In this document: piece after piece, positions 44,846 through 64,000 of the stretch | Numbering within the stretch: the first letter of the stretch is position 1 | Layout: every line of letters begins with the position of its first letter | NCBI GenBank assembly: GCA_949752745.1 | Contig: OX457026.1 | Location: 74,464,742 to 74,528,741 of the forward strand | Reading direction: 5' to 3' | DNA from: Protula sp. h YS-2021 | Lineage: Eukaryota; Annelida; Polychaeta; Sabellida; Serpulidae | Length of the DNA: 64,000 nt | Made by a program: the position numbers and the translations under genes | The notes under the pieces: model-generated | What the model was told of the DNA's origin: nothing | Databases searched by the model: none | Seen by the model: only the letters and a program-made list of their open reading frames with translations

Positions 44846-45498
44846 GTCTTCCCCTGGATCATAGCCCAAAGCTGTCTTAAGCATTACTGCGATCGCTGGC
44901 CTATACCCTCCATGGAAGATGGTATGAGGGACAACTCTGAATGCTAATAATTCAATAAATCGGTCACAATCCCGGGGATGTCTTGAATGGGTCAAGTTTT
45001 TGATTTCTACACCTGCAGGAAAACCTATTCCACTGAAATCGATAGACGTTTGACGTGGACGGCTCATGCACTTGGGTCATTTTAATCACCCTGTTCGAGA
45101 ACCCTTAATTTTTGAGAGCTTTGAGATGTAGAAGTGCTGAGAGGCATCTCTTGAAGGGAAATGGATGGCCTTGTCGTATCCACTTGGCTACTCGACACGG
45201 TGCCCCCATCTCTTATATCGTTGTTCGTTGTCACCTATATTGCTGTGAGTCTTGATGGCTGCGGGTACTCCTGCTGCTTCTGCCTCTTGGCCGATGGGGC
45301 AAGACTGCGAAGTGGCTGTCTCCCCCTTTTATTGCCTCTTAAACCGACCCCGGTTGGATGTACCTCTCGCATAGAGGCATCTGTGGAGAGACATCGGAAA
45401 AGTCCTGGCAGAAGGCTGTGTTTTCCAAGTTCACCTGTTCAATGTCCTTTGGTACGAATAACTGGATCTGGCTATATATATATATATATATATATATA
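43831..45498. other. Intergenic DNA with microsatellites
   Basis: No gene recognised. (GA)n at 44798-44842 and (TA)n at 45473-45498, the latter being the target of the next element. Confidence 0.55.
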
Positions 45499-47832
45499 TG
45501 TGGAACCTCTGAAATCGGACCGCCCTTGGGACCGGATAAAATGTGCCCTATTTCAGAGGTGGTCCCATTTGGGAGACTTGGTCCTACTTGGGTAAAATTT
45601 TGCAGGTTGACCGCAGATTCAAGTTTGATGTCCAAACACAAAGAAAGTAATATTCATCTATAATAACATCTATTATGTCTCAACTGTATAACAATCTGCA
45701 TGTTATCGACACACACAAGCATTCTGTTTTGCATACTTTTGCAACTATATTTACCAATGAGTCCAGTTTTGTTTCAACCGAAAGTTTGTGTGAAAATCAA
45801 AGAGTTTCTCTGAAATTAAAACCACACAAACTACACAAAGTAGTCTTTTTACTTAGCAATTATAACAAATCTATCCATGCTAGTTAGCTTTGACATAACT
45901 TTTGATTTCACAATAGCAGTTTGCAGTTCGATTTCAATATCCAGAAGCTTATCCAGGATTGAAAGGTTCTTTGACAAGCATAGCAGTTTTCCACACTATC
46001 TAGTGCTTCGACTAATGTTATTGTACGACTAGGAGCTTCGTCGACAGTTTCGTCTTCAGACTCGGGATCCGGGTATGAAGTGGCGTTGTTCCCGATCAGT
46101 TCCCTGATCATTTCTTGTTCCCATTTGGCACCGTACGCTTCGCACATATCGAGCGACGTATCCACTTACTCGTGTCCATTGGGTCTTCACAGTGGACTGC
46201 GACATCTTGGAATAGGTCTTCAATTGGGTTGTCACTGACGTGTTCTTCGGTGATGTCAATTTGGTTCTCGAACTCAAAACCACACTTTGCGAAGCATTTT
46301 TAGACCGTCGAGGGCTTGATTTGGCTCACAGATGATGAACCCCAGTGGCAAGCATCTATTACTGAGACAGTTTTGCGAACATTTTCCACATCTATTGATT
46401 CTTCCAACTTTGCAAGAACACTTCGTAATGAGCACTTGCGATAGTGATTTTTCAGAACAGAAATAATTCCCTGATCAAGGGGCTGTAGCGTAGATGTAGT
46501 ATTCGCAGGCAAAAACACAAGCTTCACATTTCACAAATTATCCACATCTGGATGGGACGCAGCATTATCAACGAACAAAATAACGTTCCTGTTTTCAGTT
46601 TTCATTTTGCTATTGAACGATGTTATCCACTCGTTAAAGACGGATCTGGTCATCCAAGTCTTTTTCTTAGCTTTCCAAATGATCGGCAAAAGACGCTTGT
46701 CGAGGTGCGTAAAACACGTAAGATTTTCCGAATGTCCTATAATAAGGGGGGTCTCGAAATTCCCTTCCATATTGACACAAAGCGGGGTGGTTAAGCGTTC
46801 TTTTGACTTTTTTCCCACCCGTACAAGATTCCTTTCTGACAGACAATATTTTATCTGGCACGGCCCGGTAAAATAACCCAGTCTCGTCCATATTATACAC
46901 ATCTTTCGCACTGCATCCAGAAATAATCTCCGGAAGTTTTGCCTTCCAGTACCGTATCGTTGTCTACGGATCCATGTTCCTCGCAGACAGTTTGGAAAGC
47001 AATGTTATGCCGCTTTTTGAACTCGTCTAGCCAACTATATGAAGCTTCGACACATTTTTAACCATTTCCAAACTGCATCATCTAACTTTACACAAGGATC
47101 ATAACGCAATAGCTTTTTCTCAGAATCACAGTTTTCCTCATTGGCATTGACATACTCAATTTTCCGTTTCAATAGTCTTTGGACTTATGATTTACCAATT
47201 CCGTACTTTTCAGCTAATTTTCTTTGACCATCAATTTACTGTCATTAATTATACAATTTTATCTTTGAGACTAATGTCTTTTCTTTTTCTATTAACTTTT
47301 TCTCTGCTTTCCATTTTGAGAAAGTTTTGACAATTTTGTTTCTTATTTAAATTACCTTTATGTGCTTAAATTGACCTTTAATTGCCATTACGAATTCGTT
47401 GGCATTTGGGTTGGCTTAAATACTAAAAGAATAGGCACCACATAAATTAAGATGTCTCGGGTTTGTATATTAGCAGCTGCTATTGTTTAGACAAGGTAGA
47501 AAAGCTTTGATAAAAAACTAAGCCCCTGTCTGGTTATACACTTGCTACCGTAATCCCTGGCAACAATATCTAAGACGGCAACATGCTCAGTGTTGTAAGT
47601 AATGTGCCGCAAAAATAAAGTGGATTCGCAACTGACTGACAGTGGTCCGATCTCAAGCATTTTGAGGGCTCGGGAACAAAAAAAAGCGGCCCGAAGTGGT
47701 CCGATCCGAGGTGGTCCTAATTGGAAATTTTCTTAACCATTGAAGTCTACGGAGCGCATTCGGGGCCAAAAAGTGTGCACTTATTCAGAGGTGGTCTCAA
47801 GAAGGAGGTGGTCCGATGCCGAGGTTCCACTG
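45499..47832 (-). mobile_element. Tigger-like DNA transposon, degraded
   Basis: Right end ...GAGGTTCCACTG followed by TA (47833-47834), left end GTGGAACCTC inside a TA run; the ends are inverted repeats (GGAACCTC...ATCGGACC) with GGTGGTCC-type repeats. A minus-strand transposase pseudogene lies between. Length about 2.3 kb. Only the terminal CA at the left is altered. Confidence 0.82.
45908..47300 (-). pseudogene. Tigger-like transposase
   Basis: Readable in shifting frames: YNMDETGLFYRAVPDK (46900-46850), KSKERLTTPLCVNMEG, KKTWMTRSVFNEWITSF, NVILFVDNAASHPDV, then LVFLPANTTSTLQPLDQGII (about 46519-46460) and HYRKCSLRS. This is the DDE domain of pogo/Tigger transposases, with catalytic aspartates in the DETG and FVDNAASH blocks and the QPLDQG block. 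Stops and shifts separate the pieces; 47300-46920 holds a decayed N-terminus. Confidence 0.83.
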
Positions 47833-47917
47833 TATATATATGGACAGCTCTGCCAGCGGTAATAGGTCGACAAAAGCAACAAGTCATCAGAGTGTCTTTA
47901 ATAGTTAACCTCGAATA

Positions 47918-48415
47918 ATCTATTATATATTTGATACAAATTCAATGTTTTGATATGTATTTTTCTCCTATATTATAATTAATACATATTTTGTTGATTT
48001 CTGTTTTTATTTATATCGTAAGACATCAAAATACATAATGGTGACTTATTGAGAAAAATATATACCAGAATCGAATTGGTATAAAATAGTGGGTAAAACT
48101 TTGTACCAGCAAAATTATTCAAGTCAGGGATTATAATAGTGATAGAATATATTGTACAAATGTGTATTGAAAATTTAATATTTTCATATGTATTTTCTCT
48201 TCCTATATTATAATTAATGCATATTTAGTTAATTTGTTTCAGTTTACTTTTGTTGTGGTTTATATCGTAAAACATTAAAATACATAATGGTGACTTATTG
48301 AGAAAAATATATACCAGTATCAAATTGGTATAAAATAACAGGCAAAATTTAGTACCAGTAAAACCATTCAAGACAGGGGTGATAATAGTGATAGAATATA
48401 CTAGTATGAATGTAG
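47918..48415 (+). repeat. Tandem duplication, unit about 248 bp
   Basis: Two copies of a unit with 'acataatggtgacttattgagaaaaatatata' (32 bp shared) at 48033 and 48283 and other matched phrases such as GATAATAGTGATAGAATATA-type ends. Diverged by scattered changes. No coding content. Confidence 0.75.
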
Positions 48416-48571
48416 TAACTTTGATTTATGCTTCAGTTTACCTTAATATCTAATTTATTCTGTCACAAAGTGTGTCGACTTATTGCATTGTAGAAAGCAT
48501 CAATATGTCATCAAAATGTTATCATATTGCTGCCGGCATGAATATATCATACATAATATAATAATAATAAC

Positions 48572-50287
<1,716 letters not shown>

Positions 50288-53200
50288 CGTCATGATGCAT
50301 CCTGCACTGATGGCAAAAAGGCAAAAAAGCCTGCAACAATCAAATTATTAACAGCGTAAAAACTATATAATATCCTATGATCGGTGTAGACGGCGTAGAG
50401 CTTCTATTCTATAGACAATTAACCTGGGCTGTATTAGTAATTTATACGATGGATAAAAGTATTTAACTGCAGAATACCACATTTATGAAATAAAAAGCAA
50501 TTTGTACAATACAACACGCAAAGTCCTCCCTCTATTGACATGATTGTATGCCTTAAGCATATTTCCCAGACAATCAAGCTTATTATTCTGAAGGCAAAAT
50601 ATATATTTACAAGGTGGTTTTTCTTTCCATCCAATGCTGGATTATTATTTTTACAGTGTTCTCGTATATTTTTATAGATTCAAAGAATTATACCGAATTG
50701 GTATAGTCTTTGCTGTTGATGGGATTATAAATTTGATTCTTATAGATTGAAATCTAGAATACTTAAATGATATACAAATCTATAAAAACTGCTTCCTGTA
50801 CATGAACTTTGTCACTTCTTGAAAACCACATGGCAATAGTTAAAATGGATACCAAGTCACTTAGAAAAAGTCTATTATTTCATATGTGTTTTAATTTAAT
50901 TGAACTTTGTGTAATGAAATGATGTTTTCAATGTTTCACTTATTAATATTAATATAAGCTTCCCGGCTGCTCTAAAAACAAGTATTAAACATCAGAACAA
51001 AATGTCTTTAAAATTCTGTTCTTAACTAGATGCTTAATACTTTTGGTCGATTTTCTTCACCTCATAAATATCTTCGAATAAAAGTACAGCACAGAGTGTT
51101 TCATTTCAAAATTTCAGACTGATTCCTTTTAATATCGAAAATAAGTTTTTAAGTAGGAAACAAAATTTATATTTTACGCCCCGACCTCACTGACGCTCAG
51201 TTTCCGATTTTAATAAATTCCGATTTTAATAAATATGCATATGAATAATTTTTCGGAATGATTAGATTTCGATGCTGTTGAAGGTTCCTGAATATTCTTG
51301 AAGACATCCTTGAATATTTTTAATATTTACCTTTGACACTGTAGGTATTGTGAGTCTTGTGAACGCAATTTTGCCAAAGCAGTGAGGTATTTTGATCAAA
51401 GCACTAAAGCAACAACAAAAAATGATAAAGCGAAACAAATCTCTTTAAATAATGATCGTCTGCAACAGGGGTTTTAGGGAAAGTATGCTCTTTAAGACAC
51501 AAAAGCTTGATAAATCATCGTATGTGTTTTAATGATTTCATAATGTCGTAAGGACAATGAGGCTTATGTCTACTTATGTCTTGTAAACCCAAAAACACTG
51601 ATTCAAAAATGCATACAGCAGAGGCAACAGAGCTGCATTCTCTTTTGTTCGACAGTATGGTTGCATATTATTTGAAGTAAGCACTTCCTGAAGAAAATGC
51701 AAACTTTCTGATACCATGTCTTCAAGAGCGCCATATCGAAATTAATTTCGAAAGCACACCCTTCTGCCACTCATATCGACGAATAAACGAAAATAACTTT
51801 TAGAGAACGCATTTAAGAACAGTATTTTTACTCATTGATGATTTAAAATCTTATTTATTTGTTTTCGAGTAACAAAACAAAAATTTGTAACTGGAATAAC
51901 GCTATCAGTACATAAATTGCTCCGTTGATGAAATTCCAATTGAATTACAAGTCAGATTAAATAGTTCATGGTTTGCTGTATATTCCATGCGAACATGCAA
52001 GTAGTTTTTGCTGATCTTGATTGTTTAATCAAAGATCTTAGAATTTTTACCTTCTACAATTCATAAGATTTGTTCTTGAGCGTCTGGTGAACACGAATTA
52101 TGCCAAAGCATGTAATGGAACTATTCAAATAGTATCTCGTTCCAACTGATTTGATTTTCGTGGTCTTGAAAAGTCATTCAAGGTCATCGCTGGACTGGAA
52201 GTTATTAATTTTTGCACCGCCCAAGACTGGTTATGTGCGTCTTTTGAACCCCATTCCGCCAAAGCATAGAACGGATTTAGCGAAAGCCGATGTGAATGTT
52301 TATATGGATTACCTCTCAGAATAGTTTTAGTAAGCTATGAACTGAACTTTTATTTTTTATTTTAATACCTTCGTGCGTGTTGTTCTTTTTATCTTGTGAA
52401 GAACATTCAATCAAAGAAGTTGAGTGTGACACAGATGAAATCGATTGGGGCCGATTATTATTTTATAATTTTATTACCATTTAATGGCACTATTACCTCA
52501 CAAAACTCTGGCTAGCAAAGCATCAAAAATACCTATTTAAGATTTAATTAACTTAAAAATAAATATCCCCTGTAGTAACACGGGTAATCATATAAAAATA
52601 GAAATGTATTTTTGCAATGGTGCCAATTAGACAAATCTAACTACAAAAACGTAAGCACTCAACAACTGGCTAGAATGTGTTATGAACTTTGAGCTATTCT
52701 TACAGTTTATAATATGAAATCCGACTGATGTTGCACATAAAATACCGCCTTTCGTTGCAGATTATTTAGATCGGAAAAGTTCCATGTGATATGACATTTT
52801 TCGCTGCGCGCTTACGCCCTTACGTAAAAGCCAAAGACACAAACACATAGATAAAGAACAACAATTAACACAGAGACACAGTGTCACACCGATCTCTTAC
52901 AAGTCGCCTATTTTATTTGATTAGCGGAGATTAGGAGCTAATTAAAATTTTTTCCCCTGTCAGGACTTCTCAAAGCCACCTCTGGGCCACCTCTTTCATA
53001 CTGCTGGGTGTGAGAGACTTACGCATCATATGAATAGGATTCAAAGTCTCCGAGTTTTCATTTACATAACCCCTTGGTGTTGTTATATTTTCCCCACCGG
53101 ACCTATGATTTGTAATTATGCGTACTCGTACTGTGAACATGATTCAGGATGCGTGGAAGCATTACCCCCATTAACTCTCAAGAGGACTGAATTTTCTTTT

Positions 53201-54744
53201 TGAAAGATCATTCAGTAGGCCATTTTGACATTTCAATTTTCACTGTTAATACTTGTATACATTTCTGAGCACGATTTGAATTTTTTTCGCCTTTAGAATG
53301 ATTATATATTTATTGAAGGTCACTGAAGGCCACTACTAAACTTAAAATTCGAACATTGTCGTAATTTTGTTATAATATCCGGCCTCGACTTTTTTCACAT
53401 TGTACCGATTTGTCCATTTAACCATCATCCACATCTGGGATCGCACAGCCATATGGGTAGCTTTGATCACTTTGACTATGCTGATCGACCATAAATCAAG
53501 TTTTAATAAAAACTTTTCTTTGTTAGTCTTTATCCTGTCTGCTCGTCAATCTGTAGGCTTGTAACGCGGTGATCTTGTTTAATTGCGTGTGTTCTGGCCT
53601 GTCTGCTTATCATTCTACAGATTTGTCCGTCTGTCAACCTTTGCATCTGTCTACCTGTTTGCCTGCCAATAAACTCTGAGTCTATCTATCTGTCAGTCTG
53701 CAGTGCCGTATGCCTCTCAATCAATGAAGCTTACTGTCTGTCAACCCGGAGACGTGCCTGCGTGTCAGTCTGCTTGCATGCTTGCTCCTTAATATGTCTA
53801 TCTGGGTGCTTGTCTCTCTCACACGGTCTACTTCCTGAGATCAAGTTACCCGAAACATCAACCTTTTTCAAAACCCAGTATTTTGCTTGAAAGATGGTTA
53901 ATAAAACATGCTTAATTTTCTGTCCAATTTATTAATTTATTGCTCAAAATTGTTTGTTTTTATTAGCGTTTTCAGCGTGATTCAAACCTAGAGGTCATGC
54001 TGTTATAAAACCTGAGTTTAGGAAATTACTTAGGCCAGTCCAGTGCCAAAAAAACAGTATATTATATGGAACCCTTGAGTACTGTGTTGTATTGTCACAT
54101 CCCATTTTACTAGATTGAGAATAAAAATCATACCAAAGGTAATTCGTATATAGTGGTAAATATATTCAGATTCTTGCATATATAGTATTCTGCCATTTGG
54201 GACACGATTAGTATCTTTACAAAATTTTATTACAACTGTGTTTCTAATAACAAGTATTACTTTAAAAGTTATCATTGCATGATAATAGAGTTAACAGAGA
54301 CACTGACAGCATATTGACAAGTTTTTTGTATCAAATATAATAAAATGTATTTATTGATTGTGAGTATGAAATACACAGGATAATCAAATATTCCTACTTA
54401 AAGATTACTTTACATGAGGGTATATAAAAGGAAAAGTAGACTGTTAAATTCTAGTCAAAATGTACTGTTTACTTTTGCAAAGGTAGATTAACGCCCAAGA
54501 TTCTTTCAGATCCGAATGCTTATAGTCCTTTTATTTCTTGCTCTCCTATTTATTTCTAACTAATTTTGATTCGATTTCGCTTGGTCCGAAGTAAATCTTT
54601 TCAACAAATGTTATTTATTTTTCTGAAAATGTGGTTGTTGACTATGTTTTCTTAAAAGTTGAATTCATATTCCACGACCCATTTATCCTGAAAGCAGAAA
54701 ATCAAAAATTCATCTTGAAAAATCTTCACGTCTTATTTAAGGCT
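50288..54744. other. AT-rich intergenic DNA, no gene seen
   Basis: 4.4 kb without recognisable coding sequence or element ends. A degenerate TCTG/CTGT tract lies at about 53530-53830. Confidence 0.55.
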
Positions 54745-55245
54745 CAATGTTAAGAACATAAGAACATTCTTCTCATTACATAGTACAAAAACACTTGATC
54801 ATGCTATTGTCACTTCTCGGTTAGACTATACAAATAGTTTTTTGATTAGTTCCAACAAATGTACTTAGCTAAATTGCAAGTGGTACAAAACTTTGCAGCG
54901 CGATTGATTATGCGTGTTGATCGAAGATCTCATATTACCCCTATCCTTAAAAGTTTTCATTGGTTACCCATAGAGCATAGTTTCAATTGTATCTATGGTA
55001 ATGCACCTGAATATTTACAAAATCTTATTGTTGCTAAAAGGAATAACAAAAACCTCAGGTCTAGTCAAAGCATACATCTCGATGTGCCTTTTACAAGGTC
55101 TAGTGTTTATAGTAAAAACTGATTTTATTTTACAGCACCGAAGTTGTGGAATCGTTTGCCTGTAGAAATAAGGAACTGTGATAATTTTGAAATGTTCAAA
55201 TCTTTGCTTAAAACGCGTCTTTTTAGAATTGCTGACATTTTTTAG
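54745..55245 (+). pseudogene. 3' fragment of a CR1/L2-like LINE ORF2 (second)
   Basis: Decayed RT C-terminus: TKTLDHAIVTSRLDY, KLQVVQNFAARLIMRV, HITPILKSFHWLPIE, NLRSSQS, then in another frame APKLWNRLPVEIRN and LLKTRLFRIADIF before a stop at 55245. Same LINE group as 14131-14654. Part of the middle (about 20 residues after HWLPIE) is missing. Confidence 0.82.
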
Positions 55246-55337
55246 TTACTTATTTGTATGTGTATGTATTTTATATAGTGTGTGTATTGTTCAGCGCTTA
55301 GAGCTAAGGTAGATCACGCGCTTTATAAATGTATTGC

Positions 55338-55435
<98 letters not shown>

Positions 55436-55492
55436 GTATAATAATAATAATAATAATACTACTAATAATAATAATAATAATAACAATAATAA
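55338..55492 (+). repeat. (AAT)n tail of the second LINE fragment
   Basis: About 50 AAT units, slightly interrupted near 55436-55460, following 'cgcgctttataaatgtattgc'. Confidence 0.85.
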
Positions 55493-55890
55493 TTCTTATC
55501 TATTAATTTTGCAAACAAGTCCTTACGGAACATGATCTTTATGGTAAACGTAGGAAGACGTAATGAATATTAACCACTTAAATTATTTTATTCGACAGCC
55601 TATGTTTAATAGGATGCTTTATTCTTCTCTTGGAAACAAATAAAAACAGGTTCATACCATCGGCATCGTCGAATCGATATCTAAATAGCAACCATATTTA
55701 TCCCGTGCGAGCAGTAAAACTTGGGTGATCTTGTTTAGTGTCTTAAAACTTTTGTTCAATTGTTAAATTTCTCACAAAAAATTCATCCAAATATCTTTTT
55801 AAAGTTTAGTTTCGTTACATTATAAGATGACTAATTTATATTTTTCTTATGTTTCATGATATTATGCGTTTCGGTTAAATATAAACATTC

Positions 55891-61675
<5,785 letters not shown>

Positions 61676-63057
61676 CTGTCAAAGCATTAATGTGTGCACC
61701 TTTATATGTACCATGGTAATTTTGTTGATAAGCAACCACTTGCTTATGACATGCATATGGCGTGATATATGAACAAAAGAAAGATTATAGGCAAGAAGGA
61801 TACACAGCGTTATAGCGTTACGTCATTTATTTCTGATTAGTTGCTGAGAGTGTAGATAACGACAGTCCTTTATCAGTTATCCAGCTAACCTTGTTCAGGC
61901 ACTATTGTTCTTACAGTAACAAATAACAAGTAACTAACATTTACTGATTATTAAATTTTTCTGTTTATATTGAACACCCTTTAATGATGGTCATTAATTC
62001 ATGCTCAGCCCGTACTTATTTTAATTTTACAAAAGAAATGGACTTAAATGTGCAGTTATAAAATAAATAAAAAGAAATCCATATTCTCAGCAGATAGATT
62101 GTTTATATTTTCCCTTTCTTTCTGCTTTGTATTTTTGTGGTTTATCTTTTTTTGGTTCCAACATGCCAATATGAACCTAATTCTTTCATCTAGTATGTTC
62201 CTTTATAATGTGGCTTAAACTAGATAAGTTGATCTCAATCAAACACACGCCATCAACTTGACTTCTACAGTATAGCTGTCAAATGGGCTAAACGCACTTT
62301 AGTGTAGTTTTTCTTCACTCCATCACTCGCTATCTCCCACTTTTTTAATGTCCGTGAATGGGGTGCATTTTCTTGGCTATGCAAATTAGTTTTGAGGACA
62401 AATTGTGGATTGGGCTACAAAACAAAAAGCAGAAATTACAAGGAAATTAAAATTTAGCTAACATACTTTGCTTTCAATATCTAAACAAAAATAAGCGTTT
62501 AATTTCTATCCTAGTCTTAGGTTTTACAATTATGTTAAAAGTAAAGTTACAAAACAACCAGGTTAAAACGAAAATGTATTTATGGTATTGTTCATATTTT
62601 AACTGTTTTATATTTTATGCCGTTCACGTTTTCGGGTGGATATCATGTGCTTATTACTTACAGCCTATTTCTTTGCTTCATTTATACATGCTATGATATT
62701 GGTCAAATTTTGTTCATTGCCAAAGAAATACAAATATAATAAATATCTGAGAGCCAAGAAATGACTGGATTGTTTGATATAATTTATTCGGAGGCTGAAA
62801 CATGAATACGGTTGAAATCATCTCATGTACTCTTTACATTTTTATTTAACCTTTGCATTAGCGAACATAGTTTCACAATTAATCCAAAGTTACCATATGT
62901 CTTTTACAATTACATAATATCAACAAATGTTACTTCTACAGCATTTTACAAGCAAATTAGTAAAACCCTGTCTCATGTTATACTAACTTTAAAATGCTAG
63001 TATACATTTATCTAAAAAGATCATATTATGCGAGTTTTCTCTTTAACACCTATACAA
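61676..63057. other. Region between CmcI-like and opsin-like genes
   Basis: No exon recognised. It should contain the missing first exon(s) and promoter of the CmcI-like gene and the 3' UTR of the opsin-like gene. Confidence 0.45.
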
Positions 63058-63425
63058 TTATAATCCACTCTTGTTGACACCAAAACAACACATCAATACC
63101 AGAATGGCTTCCGGATCACCCCAATTTGATCGATACTGACAGATATAATAGCTGAGACTAGATAAGAGCGTTTCACGGATAAAATTCCTCAGATTTTCGA
63201 TTTCTTTAAGAACAGAAACCCTAAATTTACTGCTCAACATGGCGTTTATGACGGGATGATGGATCGTCGACAGCTTTGCAAATATAGCGGGCACCATTTC
63301 TCCCCAGTACGGAATGATATCGCCATGTCCTACCACAGATATAGATGCCACAATTCCATATGGTAGCCATGCAAAAAATGAAAGCAAAAACGATCGCCAC
63401 TGCGGTTTTCCTCGTTTTGCGTTCC
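63058..63425 (-). CDS. Opsin-like GPCR, terminal exon
   Basis: The exon starts after a strong acceptor (ttttgtttctttcag, ending at 63426) and ends at a stop at 63058. It encodes helix 6 (SFLLSFFAWLPYGIVASISV, with the conserved W-x-P), an extracellular loop, and helix 7 with PAIFAKLST followed by HHPVINAMLSSKFR. A lysine in FAK-x-S is the retinal-attachment position of opsins, which argues against an ordinary GPCR. The NPxxY motif reads HPVIN, which is unusual. The following tail is about 50 residues and ends without a recognised motif. Upstream exons lie beyond the window. Opsin class cannot be decided. Confidence 0.72.
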
Positions 63426-63534
63426 CTGAAAGAAACAAAAGTCCTTTGTAGTGAGTCCCCTAGAAATGCCTAATTAACTTAATTTTTGTGTGAGTTGTTG
63501 TATATTGTTGTTGTATATTGTTGTATATGTTTAT

Positions 63535-64000
63535 ATACAAGTTGTTGTATATAAAACTATGTTTAAAGACTGTCACACCATTTGAAAAGCGTATGATGAA
63601 CCGAAAGGATGTATAAATGCAACATTTGTTCGAAATCTTACAATTGGCCACAAAGTCTTAAAAGTAGCTTAAAGGATGCTCGCACTTCAGAAGGAGAATT
63701 GGAGATAGATATGGAAAACCCTGTAAAAACACCTTTCACTGAAACTTTAGATGAGTCTTCTATGGAAAGTCAAAGGGTCAACATGGCTGAAAAGAATGCA
63801 CATGCTTGTACAGAATGTGGTGCATTATACAACAGCAAAGAAGCTTTGTTCAGACATATGGAGCAGTGTGATGAGGATGTTGATGAGGGGAGCTCTGAAA
63901 GTGAGTCAGAAACAGAATCTGAAAGTGAGTTGGAAATAGACTCTGTTTGGTATGATATGGTTCAAGAAGTCTACGATGACTATGAGGCCAAAATTCAAGA
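63535..64000 (+). mobile_element. Second copy of the Polinton-like element's zinc-finger module, partial
   Basis: From about 63537 the sequence is nearly identical to 38703-39172 (five or so differences in about 460 bp), including the TATA box. The ATGTTCAAC array and outer TIR that precede it in the first copy are absent; instead GTTGTATATT repeats and a palindrome lead in. Continues beyond the window. Confidence 0.75.
63609..64000 (+). CDS. Acidic zinc-finger protein, second copy, 5' part
   Basis: Open from ATG 63609 to the window end (130 codons). Same protein as at 38775, with the half finger CNICSKSYNW and the C2HC finger CTECGALYNS...HMEQC, and the acidic E/S-rich stretch. It reaches just short of the place where the first copy shifts frame, so the window cannot show whether this copy is intact. 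It sits in the opposite orientation inside an intron of the opsin-like gene. TATATAAAA lies about 60 bases upstream. Confidence 0.75.
   Translation, partial: MYKCNICSKSYNWPQSLKSSLKDARTSEGELEIDMENPVKTPFTETLDESSMESQRVNMAEKNAHACTECGALYNSKEALFRHMEQCDEDVDEGSSESESETESESELEIDSVWYDMVQEVYDDYEAKIQ

Noticed and set aside
44777..45067. 96-aa and neighbouring ORFs (45161-45663)
   Set aside because: They run through GA and TA microsatellites and the Tigger end, with no recognisable domain.
54030..54275. 81-aa minus-strand ORF
   Set aside because: AT-rich, no domain, no splice or promoter support.
55282..55535. Ile/Leu/Asn homopolymer ORFs
   Set aside because: Translations of the (AAT)n microsatellite.

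Overview
The window is AT-rich animal nuclear DNA dominated by mobile elements. Host genes are a DEG/ENaC channel, a multi-exon CmcI-family gene with GT-AG introns, and an opsin-like terminal exon. These genes, together with a hammerhead-bearing Penelope-like element, an APE-type L1-like LINE, a Jockey/I-like LINE, BEL, Tigger, Tc1 and a Polinton-like element, fit a marine invertebrate, probably a lophotrochozoan such as a mollusc. The species cannot be fixed from sequence alone.

Layout. 1-4281: a Penelope-like retroelement (minus strand, cut by the window start) with 736-bp inverted pseudo-LTRs, each holding a hammerhead-like core. 4281-4904, 10155-10716 and 26655-27172: three copies of a short hairpin-ended repeat. 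6261-7994: intronless DEG/ENaC channel. 8-14 kb: G-runs and a 69-bp tandem array. 14.1-14.9 kb: LINE tail. 16.7-17.4 kb: MULE transposase remnant. 17.6-24.56 kb: L1-like LINE with an intact 1270-aa ORF2 and an ORF1 fused to a NADAR (YbiA-like) domain. 25.7-26.6 kb: Tc1-like pseudogene.

29619-41835: the most unusual object. It is a Polinton-like element with a 6-bp TAAATA target duplication, AG...CT termini and TIRs of more than 1.2 kb. The TIRs carry tRNA-like Pol III boxes, TGACGTCA repeats spaced 11 bp apart, TTCNNGAA hairpins, TTAGGG motifs and ATGTTCAAC arrays. Between the TIRs are two convergent genes: an acidic zinc-finger protein (plus) and a PC4/Sub1-like ssDNA-binding protein (minus). 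No transposase, integrase or polymerase is visible. A BEL/Pao retrotransposon (30927-38429, 5-bp duplication ATGTT) is nested in the left TIR. A second, about 99% identical copy of the zinc-finger gene enters at 63.54 kb, inside an intron of the opsin-like gene.

43.0-47.8 kb: a Tigger deletion derivative and a 2.3-kb Tigger copy. 48.7-50.3 kb: 5'-truncated RNase H-bearing LINE with a (TAAC)n tail. 54.7-55.5 kb: second LINE tail. 55.9-61.7 kb (minus): the CmcI-like gene, at least nine exons with matching splice phases. 63058-63425 (minus): terminal opsin exon.

Element boundaries come from matching the two ends by eye, and exon limits from splice-site and phase matching. No alignment or database search was run.
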